From Oryzias latipes (lineage: Eukaryota; Chordata; Actinopteri; Beloniformes; Adrianichthyidae): DNA of 64,000 bases. The notes beneath the pieces were generated by a model. That model did no database searches. It had not been told where the DNA came from and saw only the letters and a program-made list of their open reading frames with translations. Positions 42,501-64,000 of the stretch are shown in pieces (position 1 is the stretch's first letter; the number at the start of each line of letters is the position of its first letter). A program made the position numbers and the translations under genes. Location: the NCBI RefSeq assembly GCF_002234675.1, contig NC_019867.2:6127561-6191560 (forward strand). The letters run 5' to 3'.

Positions 42501-43821
42501 CTTTTTTTCAACAAAAACATCAAGCTAAAGTTAACTATAGGGTCTCTGCATTTGTTGCATCTTTTCTTAAGTTAAGTTAATTTTTTGGAAATTAGTTATG
42601 GTCTTGTCAGGACGGATGCAGTGCAGTGAAACGTTTATTGGTTCATTTATACTGCAAAAAATTGCCTAATTAGCGTGTACTTGGTAGGCTATTTTGGATA
42701 AACTGGATTTATTCAAAAATTAAATTAATCTGGTTAAATTAGAAGCAAGATCATCTGCAGTCAGCAGGTTGAGGTGAAACTTCAGGCTGAACTGAGAAGT
42801 GGCGTTTTTCCCATACTGCTCAGACACATTTTGAGGAAGTGTTGGAGTTGAGTCAATCATTACAGACAAATAGAAAGGTTCTCAGATAGTAGCTGTTCTC
42901 TCCTTGAAAAAAAACGTTAAAAAATCTATTTTTATTGTAGCAGAGCAAAGTTTTCGTGGCTCTTGGAGTGGGAATGAGGAAAAAGTGATCCACCTCATTT
43001 GTAAACGGATGAGACACCCATTATTCAAATGTGTCACTGATCCCACAATAGGTACAGTGTTCCTGTAGTATTTCACGTGCTTTTATTATGAAAGGTGGAC
43101 AGCAGTATTAGTTAAATCAGTTTTAAATATTCTGTTCAGTTAGACAATTTTAATTATTCAAAATACAATTTTTGAGTACTTCCAAAGAAACCATTTACAA
43201 AAAGAGGATTTTTTTGAACAGTAAGAGAATAAATGTAAGAAACGTCAGCAAACTTAACCTTTAAAAGATATTTATATCTTATAAAGTAAACACTATACTA
43301 TTCATAGTTACTATTCATGGTAAACACTATACTTTTGCATTGTTTTTGTCCAACTAGAAATAAACGGTGTACTTTTATTTCTTAATTCCTATGATTCCTC
43401 ATTTAAAATCTATTTTCAGATATCCTCTAAAAAATGAAACCGCAAAAAAAAGAAGCAGCAGCTAAAAAAAAGTTTATTTTTAAGGTCAAATCTTTGCAAA
43501 TTTCCTTATATAGCCCAAACCTTTCAAGGAGGCAAGTCTTTGAGAGACTCTTTTAATATACATAAACACGACTGCAAAGAGCAAAATAGAAAAAAGTGCT
43601 TTTAAATCATTTAAACAACAACTTTCATGACTTTGTTTGCTTTAAAACTTACACAGAACTTTCTGTTAAAGCCGTATTCAACGGTTCAAAATAGAAATAG
43701 TGACAGTACTGCAGCCCCCTTCAAGTTTCGACAACATTTGCTGACATCCCTCTCACTTTACCCAAGACTCCAGCAGAATTAATCCCAAAATATCTGAAAA
43801 AGACTACTTTACCATTGTCAT
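36548..43821 (-). CDS. sh2d6/blnk-like: BLNK/SH2D6-family SH2 adaptor (SLP-65-like)
   Basis: Cytosolic adaptor that, once tyrosine-phosphorylated, links receptor-activated kinases to PLC-gamma, Vav or Btk-type effectors (family knowledge). Exons 5' to 3': 43813-43821 (predicted), 41143-41168, 41032-41066, 40933-40955, 40743-40839, 40580-40653, 40452-40494, 40288-40362, 39450-39478, 38945-38981, 38759-38831, 38607-38640, 38476-38512, 38201-38235, 37720-37788, 36763-36921, 36548-36664. Phases join with no stop: about 323 aa. The N-terminal half has tyrosines in DVYGDTYEIP, NIYSG, DVYEDP and GLYVEP, then proline-rich segments (KPPIPGGKS, MFPPVIDRR). The C-terminal 110 residues form an SH2 domain: WFGGDCSRKTAE, DGAFLIRHSS (phosphotyrosine-binding Arg), QPYTLVVLYQQKVYNVPIR, LLLIDSKS. 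Closest by eye to BLNK and SH2D6 rather than LCP2 or CLNK; I cannot decide between them. No SAM domain or N-terminal leucine-zipper exon was found. Exon 1 (ATGACAATG, donor GTAAAG) is the least certain. Confidence 0.8.
37036..37170. mobile_element. Short MITE with 15-bp terminal inverted repeats
   Basis: AACCCCTTCATGCCT at 37038-37052 and its reverse complement AGGCATGAAGGGGTT at 37153-37167 bracket about 100 bp of AT-rich sequence inside the SH2-adaptor intron. TTAA precedes the left end; TTGAA follows the right. Confidence 0.75.
41169..43812 (-). other. SH2-adaptor intron 1
   Basis: AT-rich intron of about 2.6 kb. A repeat tail, CTATATAAATAAAAATTTGA with repeated GATTT, lies at about 42248-42290. 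No further coding exon is supported. Confidence 0.5.
42235..42290 (+). mobile_element. Retroposon tail (ATTTG)n
   Basis: AAAAGTGCTATATAAATAAA followed by tandem TTTGA units is a typical 3' end of truncated fish LINE/SINE insertions. Confidence 0.5.
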
Positions 43822-43990
43822 GATTTGGGGTCCAGCCTGGGCGTTTAAGTTATGAGGAAGTCTCTGTTCGGCTCCTTAGATGCAAATAGTTGTGAAGATT
43901 AAACTGATGTGAAGCAGAGAGAACATGAAGCTGCTCTTATTGGACTTATTTGCATTTCCTACCTGAAACAGCAGACCGAAACCACACCTG
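43822..43990 (-). promoter_or_regulatory. SH2-adaptor promoter with two perfect octamer motifs
   Basis: Upstream of the predicted ATG (43821) lie ATGCAAAT at 43880-43887 and ATTTGCAT at 43948-43955 (plus-strand reading), i.e. two perfect octamers in opposite orientation, 60 and 127 bp from the ATG. Octamers bind POU2F factors: POU2F2 with its coactivator in B cells, POU2F3 in tuft-type cells. An ACCACACCTG (RUNX/E-box-like) segment lies just beyond at about 43980-43989. No TATA box is visible. Confidence 0.5.
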
Positions 43991-45114
43991 CTTTGAGAGG
44001 ACTGTCTTCCTCTAAATGAAACGCACATCAGAAATAACCCGCCTCCTAAGTTCCCCTCAACAGAAAAGAAAAAAAAAAGATATTTTTTTTCGATTCAGCA
44101 GAATCTAATAATAAACTGCTTCAAACTATTTTTACCATTTTTTTTATTCATGTAAGCAGCACAAAGTTCTTTACTCACAAGTGCAAAAAAATATACACAC
44201 ACAACGTGAAAACAGAAAATATAAGGAAACAAAAATGATCAAATTTGATTAATTAAAACAGCAGGAGGGCAAAGAAACATTGAGATAAAATACATAAAAA
44301 AGAAAAGAATTTAAAATTTAAACTAATTAAGATATTTATTGTAACTAAAGATAAACAGTAGGTTGATTTAATAGATAATGCATATCATAGACGATGGGTG
44401 AAGCTGAGACCATTAGGAGAAAAGAATCATAAAATTTATCCTGTGCTGAAAACCAAAGGTAATGTCAGCTCTCCTGCAGTTAAGAGGTGAGCAGCTGAGT
44501 TCTGCTTTGGACAAGGGTCTGCAACACTTAACACTTAAAGAGCCCTTTGGTCTAGTTACTCACTATGTGAAAGCCACAAAGTCCCACTTCCCTAATTAGA
44601 CAAACTTTTATTTATGCTTCTGGCCACTAATTTGTTCATTTATAAAATGCAGCTTTTAAACATTAACAATGTAAACAGTTAAAGTTAAAGTATAAAAGGT
44701 TATATTTTTCTGTATATAAGTAATTTTAACTTCTTTTACTTTAACACCTGCACATGCAAGTTATTTTCATAATAAAATACACCCAAGTGTGTGAAATAAG
44801 TCAAAACATGGCCTTTTTCCATCATTGTGACTTTGGTGCACCAATTTTCTCCTTCCACTATTTCATCACAACATTGGTGTCAAATCCACGTTTGAAAAAA
44901 AAATCTGTAAATGACAAATGCAATTTTATAATTTAAGAACTTTGCCTCTTTACAGGAACTACACACTGTTGTGCAGCAGAAAGCACATAAAAATGTGTGC
45001 TTCTAAGGTCATTCTAATAAGAAACCACTGTGACAGTAGATTGAAGCGTTTGCCATCATTTATGCTCAGTTTTCTGACAAGTTAAAAATATAAATATATA
45101 TGACAAAACTTAAT

Positions 45115-45195
45115 TACCTGTGACTGTAAAGCGCTTTGGGCCTTCGAAAAAGGTAGAAAAGCGCTATATAAGTATACGCCATTTACCATTTACCT
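45115..45195 (+). mobile_element. Fish retroposon 3' fragment
   Basis: GTAAAGCGCTTTGGGCCTTC and AAAGCGCTATATAAGTATAC, then a CATTTACCATTTACC tail, match a common teleost LINE/SINE-type 3' end. Confidence 0.6.
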
Positions 45196-45696
45196 TAAAC
45201 AAACAAACCCTAACTACAAATCCATCATTTATTCAAATAGAATCATTTTTCTTCCCCAGGATGGAGGGATGAAGGAGCTGCATGCAGCTCCGGGGCCTCA
45301 GGTTACAGACTCCTGGCTCAGGAAGATCAGGAAGGAGATTTTTAGGAGGGATCAACGTGCCATAAATGCATGAATTAAGCTCTTTGCTCTGGTCTCATAA
45401 AGAGAAAAGGTCTTATTCTGACTTTGGTGTTTGGTTTCACAGCGTGTGACATTCAAAGGTGCGCAGCTAAAAAAAAAAAAAAACACTGTTACCAGTTTTT
45501 GACAGTTTCAAAAGAAGATGCAGATTCTAAATATCCACACAAAACTCAACAGTTATTGTAGTTGTTATAATTTTAGAGAAGCAACACCACTTGGCTTCAC
45601 TAAATGATCTATCACAAATCAAAACTTGACTTTTTAAATTATATTTTATTATTTTTGAGATGTGCCAGATATTCATTCATCTTCTTTTCCGTTTCG

Positions 45697-45765
45697 TCCC
45701 GGCCACTTGTGGGCGAAGGCAGGGGATGCCCTGGACAGGTCGCCAGTCTGTCACAGGATATGCCA
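45697..45765. repeat. Teleost interspersed repeat fragment (as 19375-19525)
   Basis: Shares CACTTGTGGGCGAAGGCAGG, GGATGCCCTGGAC and CGCCAGTCTGTC with 19375-19525, same orientation. Confidence 0.65.
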
Positions 45766-46736
45766 GAAAAGCAAATGTAATCCCATTTTTTTGTTTTTGT
45801 TTCTGTTTTTGTTTCAGTGGGCCTGAAACAGAAGTGGAAATGTGAAGGTCACTTTCTATAAATGCAAAACTAAATTAAGGTGTAGGGAAAGGGACATGTG
45901 TGAGCAACTTCCTGGCACAGATCAAAGAAAAGTGTTTCTGAAATGCGTTAACCTCACCTCCTAACCCCAGAGGAATATCTGTTTACATTACATAATACAG
46001 ATTAACCAGATTGGAAGATATCCCCACAGGAACACATAACCATCAACTGCAGCGCGGGTCAATAACTGCAGCTCAACGCATCACAGCTGAGGGATGCATG
46101 AGTCAGCACATCAGGAAATCTACCTCAAACTCAGAGCATCAATATTTATGAAAGCGAGAATAGCCAGAACCTCCTCCAAGATGAAACCATGGAGCGTTAA
46201 AGCACAGCAGGAGGCATGAATCTGCAACCTTCAATTCCTGCCTTTCAGAAGATCTTAACCCTCACTGGAGGGTTTTCCTATTGTATCAGCTGTTTACAGT
46301 GATGCAGGAATGAAACCCATCCCTCCATTAGCATTGCTTTCATTAGGGATGTAAAATGTTTTTAGTTTCTTTCCCAAGGCAACCATGCTCAACTCCAAAA
46401 TGCACAAAAAAATTTACCACAGCACACGCCAATGCATATTTTTATATATATGCATATGTATGTCTGCTTATTTAAGTATTTATCCCATGTAACTTATGTG
46501 AAACACTTTCCCACCTCCACGCTGTTTTTGCACATCTGACGTGTTTTACGTCTGTACATATCACTCTGCACATAATTATAGACATTTTTTATATTTGCAC
46601 ATTTCATATTTTGCATATTTGCACATTTTCTTTGTATACTTTGTACATATTAACATGTTTATATTATACTTTTTCAGATTTTGTTTTTTGCACTGTAATG
46701 GTGACTGTTTCATTGTCCAAGTAGACAGTGACAACT

Positions 46737-46920
<184 letters not shown>

Positions 46921-48250
46921 CAAGCATAACAAGAGTTTTGACACATTGTGATAATCCTCAGGAGTAAATCCTTGGAACTTTGCATTCAGAGGAGCTTCAC
47001 CTGTTTTTTAGACATTTTTCACATTTTGTTCTCGTCGTTGGTTTATTTTTGAACGTATAAATTTTTATTTTGGCTCTACATGTTTTATTTTATTATAAAA
47101 CATATAAACTGATTGTCAATTTTTGCAGAATAAAGGGAAAAATGTACCACCTTTTTTTTGGACAGTTTCAGGTTCTTTGTAGATTTATTGTGTCGAATAA
47201 TCAAAAATGTATCTGTAAATAAAGAAGCTGGGGTTGTACTAAAAAGAGGGATAACAAGCATCGCCACAAAAAAGATAAATTCATAAAGTAAAGAAGAAAA
47301 AAAACCTTAAAAGACCCTGAACTAGTATGGGTGCAATGAGCTGCAGGACTCTGAAAACTCAGCAGCTGACAGAGAAGAACGAATCAAAAGAAGACAAAAC
47401 TATACCTTTTAAAAAATAATGTTTTAATTGTAACATAGTATGTGGTTTAAATGACAATGACAATAAATAATGATGCCACACAGAATGAAACTCAACTTTT
47501 TAAAGTTTTTACAAAACAGTATAAAACATTATCCACATAATCTTAGTTTAAATATAAGTTTAAAAGAAAAAATACGATCTATAGATGATGAGATCAAGGA
47601 GTCAGGTGGAGAGGAGCGCAGGTAGAAAATAAGGCCTGTCTTAGTCTTCCTCAGGCAAACAGACATGCTGATTTCCGAATGGAACAATCATCACACACTC
47701 ATTTAGAAAGAAAAAGGATTAAAAATAAGTGAAAAGACGCAGAATCTGAACCAGCAGACACTTTCAAGTTCTTTTGACTCAGTTATGGAACTCCAGTTAG
47801 TTAATACAGATAATTTAATGTTAATATTTACAAAATACATAAACCTCAGAAAATGATCTTTCAGAGAAATGTCCCTGTGATTTATTCCACTGTGCAAAGC
47901 TGATGCCACTGTCAAAAGGAACATTTCTGCCAAGTGAAAGTGCTGAAGTGATTTGACAACCAACTGTTAATGTCCTGTAACATTCACCCCCTTATTATAT
48001 GATCAAGTCATACATTTATTTTTATTTTGTGCGTTTTTATGATGCTGTAAATACCCAAGTGTTTGTCCTCTAACTGCATTCCTGAGGAGTTTAATCAATA
48101 ATTAAAATTGGGATTATTATGTTTCCTATTTGTTATAATAGATGACAGATTGCGGCATCACTATGTTAAAACTTTGTTCCTCAGCTGTCCCTCAGTGAGG
48201 AAAACAGTTCCTCCCTTTGTCTGCACTTTATGAAACTCTGAGAATACACA

Positions 48251-48806
48251 TTAAAGACCCACTCTGATGAAAATTGTGTTTCTAGTGTTTTTAACATGTT
48301 TTTTGTGACACTTTTCTGATGATGGAGGACATATATCAGCAAAATTCAGCGCAAAATTACATTTCTGAGTATTTCAAATCATTGTGAATCAGGAATAGCC
48401 AAAGAAAATGCAGAAAATATTGTATTTGTTACATAGAAAGTACACTGGGCAGGTCACACCCTCTGATGGATCCACTTGTAGACAAATAGATCCACGTCCA
48501 TTTCTGTTTTCCTCCTCTGAGCTGGAATATGGCTCAAAACTGTAGGGCTGACTAGCTCCAATATTGGTCGCCATTTTTATTGCACTGGTAATGTTAGGTT
48601 GGCGTTGTGAGGGGCAGCAGGCAAGCCAGATGCATCATGGGAAATGGGGGTGGGCTTGCTTTGCGCCAACAGTTCCACCCACACAATTTCTGATGAACTG
48701 TAGAACTACATGTTTTTAAATTTTGGCTAAAAATGACATAACCAATTAAAAGACCACCGGGAACGCTTTGAAAATAGATCAAAGAATGATCTGAGTGGGA
48801 CTTTAA
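48251..48806 (+). mobile_element. TTAA-ended non-autonomous DNA transposon, best-preserved copy
   Basis: 556 bp from TTAAAGACCCACTCTGATGA to GATCTGAGTGGGACTTTAA. The two ends are imperfect inverted repeats of about 17 bp and both finish in TTAA, as in piggyBac- or Kolobok-type elements. Relatives in this window: 61074-61596, 18021-18604, 10741-11311 and fragments at 24585-24668 and 56034-56102. No transposase inside. Confidence 0.8.
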
Positions 48807-49065
48807 GTATAAATTTTGTCCCACTGTGAGGAAAAACCAGTTCTCTTCTTGTGTCTGCACACAATGAAATGTTGAAAATACACCTAAAGAAACAGGAAAC
48901 TTGGGAACAAGGAGCTCCATCATCCCCAAGTATGTTCTTGCGTCGACAAAAATCTGCATCTGCTCGGGTTTAGAGCCACCGGTTAACCAGCAGAGTTAAG
49001 GATTTCTGTTTCACACCTTCTGTTTTCGTGGGCCGTTCAAGCCCGTCTTTCAGGCCCTCTGAGGT

Positions 49066-58677
<9,612 letters not shown>

Positions 58678-58720
58678 GGTTGCCCCAGGTGAACTTTCAC
58701 TTCAGGTGGACTTCAGTTTG
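58678..58720 (-). other. plat: plat 5' UTR part of exon 2
   Basis: A clear acceptor (GTTTTGTTTCCAG, then CAAACTG) ends at 58721, 43 nt upstream of the ATG. The start codon is therefore in exon 2 and a non-coding exon 1 lies further right, as in mammalian PLAT. I could not place that exon. Confidence 0.65.
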
Positions 58721-61073
58721 CTGGAAACAAAACACAAACACAGCAGGGGATTAAAAATTAAAAATTAGGAATTAATGTATTTCAAGCTATCAAAACAAAC
58801 AAAAAATACTAAAGAAGACAAACAAAAGAGATATACATCTATTCATAGATATATCAAAGTATAGATTAGTCACATTTTGATTGAAAAATTAAAAAAAAGT
58901 AGTGAAGATACATATGCATATTTATATATACACATCTAAATGATGGCATCATAATTATTCTTAATCATAAATGGACATATTTTGTACTTGATGATACAAT
59001 TGTCAAAAAGAGTTTAATTATTTGCCAGAAAAAGAAGTGGGAGTAAGCAAATTTACAAAATTCCAGTTTTAAGTAAAATATTTTCAGGAATAAAAATCCT
59101 TCAATATTAGAGAATACTAATTAGATGATTTTAACCCTAAATTACTCTTGCAATTTGTCAGTATCCTAAATAAAAAAATGTTATTATCCAGTTGCTTACC
59201 AGAATATTGCCTCAAAAAAGCCAATCTAGCAGCCATATGTATTTGTATTTTTGTGCTTTCTCTTCATCCCAAAAGTATGTTACGACAACATTTGTATGGA
59301 TTTTTAAATAGGTATTCAAGAGAAGAGGAAACTCCAGAAACTCCAGAAAAAGACAGATTTCTGTGCAGTATAGTAGTAGTAAAGTCATATAATCTAAGAT
59401 GTCAAAGCTGAGATGCACATGGACATGCAAAATCCTATTGCAAATGTTGCAGGTAAGCGATCAATATTTGTCAACATGTGCAGAAAAACAGATTGTCTTC
59501 TTGTTTGGTTATACCTTTTCCTAAATGTCTATCATTTTGCTGTTTAAGAGAAACAATCTGGCAAAACTAAAAGCTATTTGTTAAAGTTTACATGAGTTCT
59601 CGGCAGAGAAAGGCCAACAAGTTTCCTCAGTTCTCTTCCCTGATTTGTTTAGATTCTCTTTTTGAGCCCTCTCTCATTAAGTTTATTCACATACAGATGC
59701 CAATTCCCCCTTGAAATAAACAGAGAGTGGAATATGTTCATCCTAAAAACATTAGCGACCACTTCAAACAATCCAACCAGGATTCTTAACCTGATAAGAT
59801 TTAAGCTCCAGCAGAGTGGAGAAAAATGGAGGGTATGTGTGTTACATGACGGAACAGCTGTTTCTCAGTAAAGAGTGAATAAACATGAATCACCATCTGA
59901 AGGGGAAAAAATAGGGGGGGGGGGGGGGCTGCACCCATTTGACCAGAGAAACAGAAAGGAAGAGTTTATTGCAGCTTCAAAAACCACTTTAGGAAGCTCC
60001 TTTGAAGGAAAAGTCCATCAGAGATGAAGAAGATAGGTCCTCACTGACTCACTTTCTGGGGTTGACTGATCTTATGAAAAGGCTTTGTGTTCTGAGCCAT
60101 CACAGAGGTAAAATAGCTGCGTCTGCAGCCACAAATACACACAGACCCATGCTCAGAGCTCACACAAAGGGCTCAGGACTGTGGAGCTAACCAGAAGTCA
60201 GAAACGGTTGTACCCTGCAACCTTTTCCTTGTCTGAAACCCCCCTTAAGCATGCAACAGACACACACTCACCACCAAAAAAGACAGGTCTGCAAACGAAA
60301 AGCTGCCGTTCTGAGCCTCCCCTCTGCCGGCCGAGCCTCACTGACAACAAAACAGCAGTTTCCTTTGTGTTTCCTTTGTGCAGCTATTCAGCGTGGTTCA
60401 GTCTCCAGCCGTGTCAGCTCAAAACATGTGTTTCCTGTTAAAACACAGGCAGGGCAGGCTGGAAGGGGCTCTCTGCATCGTCTGTAGTCTGTTTTCCATC
60501 TTATTACGAGCAAACACACAACCTACTTTCTACTTTACAATTTGCTCGATTAATTTATCTTTATACCAGTTTTTGTGGTAATGATTGATATCCATATTCT
60601 TAGCACAACCCAAGATTCTTTTCGAACAGATATTGTTGGTTGCATCGCACAAAAATTTCATAATGAACCTGAAAATGTACCCCCCCCCCTGCAAAAGTAA
60701 AAGAAGTTCCGATCAAATTGTTTTTATGTTTTACAAGAAAAGGTTTAACATGTGGAAACAAAATAGAAATGTTTAAATCCACGATCAAATCAAAGACAAG
60801 TTCAAAACAATGTGAAAAAATTTCATAAAAAAAGAGACAAAGCTCCACTGAACAAAAGTTCCAAGGCTTTTTTCCAAGAGCAATCACAATTATGTTTTAG
60901 AACCCTAGTTATTTCCAAGCTAAAATTGTTTGAATCATTCATGTTAAAATTTTCAATGAAAACAATCCTAATGAGGGGTGTCGGTTCCATTCCTGCATCA
61001 CTGTAAAAATCCCAGGTGATTGGCAAACTCAACGGTGAGTTCAGGGACTAAAATAAAATAAAAAATCAACATC

Positions 61074-61596
61074 TTAAAGAGTCACCCTAATGAAAATTCT
61101 GTTGTTGTTTTTTTGTTTTTTACAGGTTCCTGTGGCTTTTTTCTGATGAGGGAGGAATATATAAAGAAAATTCGGCTTATTTTCTTTAGACAATATGTTG
61201 TGAATTTGGAGTTTGAAGGTGTGACAAACTGTAGAAGCTACTACGGCCAGCCACAAGCTTCCTGCTCCGCTCCACTAGATTCATGTATGTCTGTGTTTCC
61301 CTCGTCTGAGTTGTCTCTGCATTAAAACTGGTTACTTCGGATATTGCTCACCATATATCTACTGCACCGGTAATGTTCGGTTGGGGGTGTGAATGATAGG
61401 GAAGGGGGCGGGCTTACTCCACACCAACAGTCCTGCTCATGAATTTCTAATGAAGTGCTGCCGCTCTGCAGAAACTATGTCTTACAAAACGACAGTTGTT
61501 TTTTTTTTAATTTCCTAAAAATTGCATAATTATAATTGAAAGACCACTGGGAATACTTTAAATATAGATGAAAAGATGATCAGAGTGGGACTTTAA
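61074..61596 (+). mobile_element. TTAA-ended repeat family, copy 4
   Basis: Starts TTAAAGAGTCACCCTAATGA and ends GATCAGAGTGGGACTTTAA, with TTAA at both outer edges and the family blocks CTGCTCCGCTCCA and CTGCTCATGAATTTCTAATG in order. Intact length about 523 bp. Confidence 0.75.
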
Positions 61597-63179
61597 GTCA
61601 AAATGTAGAAATTTTTCTTATTTAAGACGATTTTATTTCATCTAAACTGGGAATTCTAAACGAATTTTGATCAAATCTGAAAGCAAATACTTCAGCTCCT
61701 CATGATAGAAGCTTATTGGACACCAGCAATGATGGGGTTAAGGCTTTTTGTGTGCTACACCCAGCCTGTTCACAACTGTAACACATACAACCAAGTATGC
61801 AGCCTGTGTAGAGGGAGTGTAGTTCCTCCTGTTAGTAGGTCAGATATGAGTGGAAGAACCACAAACATCTTCAGAGAATCTGAAGCCAGACTATGAATCA
61901 TAATAGCAGGTCTAAAAGTGCAGCAGTTCAGTGGGGCAAACACAACAAAAGCATGCAAACAAAAGTAAACAGAGCTACTCCTGTCTCAGGAACAGGTCTT
62001 TAACAGGGAGATTTGTGATGAGTTCTCAAAAGTGTGATGATGGTGTACTGAGCGTGTAAATGGATGTGAGACATTTCTCTCGTATTGTGACCGAACAGAA
62101 AAGTCAGCAGGACAATAGAGTTGAGGCAGAAAGCTGCACTTTGCTGCTCAACTCAAATTACAGTTTGAAGTGGATCCCTGAGCCTCCCCTCCTCATTTCT
62201 GGTGTCAGCATGGACGATTAAAGGGGCCCAGCTGGGCTCCAGATCTTAGAAAACATGAAGGAACGTGGATGCTCTGCGTGACCAGCACTGCAAAAAGTCC
62301 AACCTGGATAGATGTCAACTGTGTCTTTGCACATATGTCAGGTTTCACAGCTGCTTTCAGGGGAAATCTGAAAAAGTACAAGGCGACTTTTATAGAGAAA
62401 AGGAAGCAAGAAGAGACAATTAAAGAAAAGAAATAAGGAAGTGATATTTCTATGGGGAAGTCTGCCGTCCGTCTCTGTTTTAGCCATAAATATTTGGACG
62501 TTTTTGTGTAACATTATTCATTTTTTCTTCCAATATTTGGAGGATTGTGAATTCTAAAGCAAATTTGAGTGTGAAAATTCTGTATCTACAGCTTTCATAA
62601 CACCTTCAAAATACTTTTTGGGATTACTTCCTAAAAAAAGTTGTAAATTACTTTTAGGTTGTTTTTTTTTATGTCAGTCAGAGAACCAGTTTCTCCAGAA
62701 CAAAGATGAGCATTGTTAGTTGTTGGCATCAGGAAACAAGAGTCTCTAACAGAAACTGGCTTTTATGTGAGGATATGAAAGGATGTGGAGAAGGATATTG
62801 CCATGAGAAAGGAAGAAATCCAATCTCAGAGGTCAACAGAGTAAGAATGAGTAGTTCTGAGTCATCCGAGCTTCCAGGACTGCAGACATGAAGGCATTGT
62901 GGGATTAATAGCTTGCTTTTATTCCAACTAAAGGTGTTTTTTCAAAAATCACAGAGAAATTCCCAGCAATACAAACATTACATGTTATCAGCTGTTCCCA
63001 CAGTCTAATTAGGCAAACTTAAAGGCCTAAGCCGCTGATAATGTGAGTCAGAAACCCAGCTGAGCGCTTAGAATGAAGGTTCTGGATCTGCTTTTTCTAA
63101 GCTCAAATCGGAGTGATGGAGAAGCTCAGAGCCTGACAGGAGGAGGGTTACCTCAGGATCACCCTCTCATCCTGATTCT

Positions 63180-63260
63180 TCTAGTACAGGGGTCTGCAAC
63201 CTGAGGCTCCGGAGCCACTCTTATCCTCTCCATTTTGGCCCTTTGGCTTTAAAGAAAAAT
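63180..63260. mobile_element. hAT-like terminal fragment
   Basis: TACAGGGGTCTGCAACCTGA, then a GGCTCCGGAGCCACTC block, matches a common fish hAT-type end. The other end is not identified. Confidence 0.5.
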
Positions 63261-64000
63261 GCTATCAATCTGAATTAATATTAGTTCCATTTTGTCATTT
63301 ATTTTTGATTTTTTTTAACCAATCCTTACATTACTCCACTAAATCAGGAGGCATTGAGAACGTTACCATTCCTCCAAAATCAACGCACATCAAATAACTT
63401 TGCAAGATGATGGTAAAAAGTTTGATCTATTGTCAGAGTGGTTTATCATTACAACACATTTAAGCTCATATTCTAATGTCTAGTTGTTATTCAGCTGCAA
63501 AGTTCTAAAATCATGATTTCAAGTTAATCTACTGCAGCAGGGTGCATTTTATTTTGAAAGGAACTTTTATTTGATGCTGTCAAAAGTAATGGGCCTATAA
63601 TAAAAAAAAAATTGTAATTCGATTATTGTAAATAGTTATAAGCTATATTTTAAATATGAATGGTTTAATGGCCACACAAAGATTTAAAAAAGAGTTTTTT
63701 CTAAAAAAAAAAAGTGCGGTCAGACTTTGTGACTCTAAACAAATTCCGATAGTGTTAAAGGTTGTAGAATATAAGTAATGATGCTAAAATAAATAATTCT
63801 ATGACAGCTCAGTAAAAAAAAGGTTATATTTATAATACACATCACATACATAGTAATGTTAGACATTGTTGTTCAGGTATCTTTGAACAAACATCTATTT
63901 TTTTGTTTTGTTATTTTGCGTTTACATTTTTTGTCTAATAAAGATTCTGTCCAAAAGATAATTATGAAATCGGCAGATCTACAGTTTTCATTTTCGTGCT

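Larger units (their letters stand above)
58721..64000. other. plat upstream region
   Basis: AT-rich sequence that should contain plat non-coding exon 1 and its promoter, which I could not place. It holds a poly-G run (59914-59928), a TTAA-family transposon (61074-61596) and a hAT-like end (63180-63260). No coding exon is supported. Confidence 0.55.

Noticed and set aside
36548..43821. Assignment of the SH2 adaptor to LCP2 (SLP-76) or CLNK
   Set aside because: The SH2 sequence lacks the LCP2/CLNK-type GTGLRG insert and no SAM domain is present; BLNK or SH2D6 fit better.
48251..48806. SINE interpretation of the dispersed repeat of about 550 bp
   Set aside because: No A/B boxes or tail; instead inverted termini with TTAA edges.

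Overview
This is vertebrate nuclear DNA, almost certainly from a teleost fish. The genes are split by phase-consistent introns with GT-AG (twice GC-AG) borders, the intergenic DNA is AT-rich, and it is full of fish-type interspersed repeats and microsatellites. Several repeats look like those of medaka-type percomorphs, but that species-level impression is weak. All four genes lie on the minus strand, so transcription runs from high to low coordinates. All exon calls come from reading splice borders, reading phase and protein similarity by eye; no alignment was run.

Layout from left to right. (1) 999-1110: first coding exon of slc25a1 (mitochondrial citrate carrier), with its CpG-rich promoter at about 1111-1335; the rest of the gene runs off the left edge. 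(2) 3730-33938: a complete clathrin heavy chain gene with 31 constitutive coding exons (1676 aa) plus one in-frame 21-nt microexon (1683 aa). Residues across the body match CLTCL1/CHC22 better than CLTC/CHC17, and the slc25a1-clathrin pair in the same order and orientation as human 22q11.2 supports cltcl1. Unlike human CHC22, the C-terminal tail keeps the CHC17-type QLMLT motif. The first intron (about 10 kb) is a transposon graveyard that includes a foldback element with arms of about 395 bp. (3) 36548-43821: an SH2-domain adaptor of the BLNK/SH2D6 (SLP-65) family, built from many tiny exons, with YxxP phosphotyrosine motifs, proline-rich segments and a C-terminal SH2 domain; two perfect octamer motifs lie just upstream of the predicted first exon. 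(4) 49066-58720: tissue plasminogen activator (plat) with signal peptide, propeptide, finger, EGF, kringle 1, kringle 2, an extra Ser/Thr/Pro/Asn-rich linker exon, and an intact trypsin-like protease domain (580 aa). The region right of 58720 holds no coding exon I can support.

The genes do not form a pathway together: slc25a1 exports mitochondrial citrate, clathrin forms vesicle coats, the SH2 adaptor belongs to immune or tuft-type receptor signalling, and tPA is a secreted protease. The most interesting points are the clathrin microexon, the conserved slc25a1-cltcl1 linkage with a hybrid CHC22-body/CHC17-tail protein, two GC-AG introns forced by reading frame, the octamer pair at the SH2-adaptor promoter, the plat linker exon, a TTAA-ended transposon family with several copies, a decayed THAP-domain transposon inside plat, and the large foldback element.
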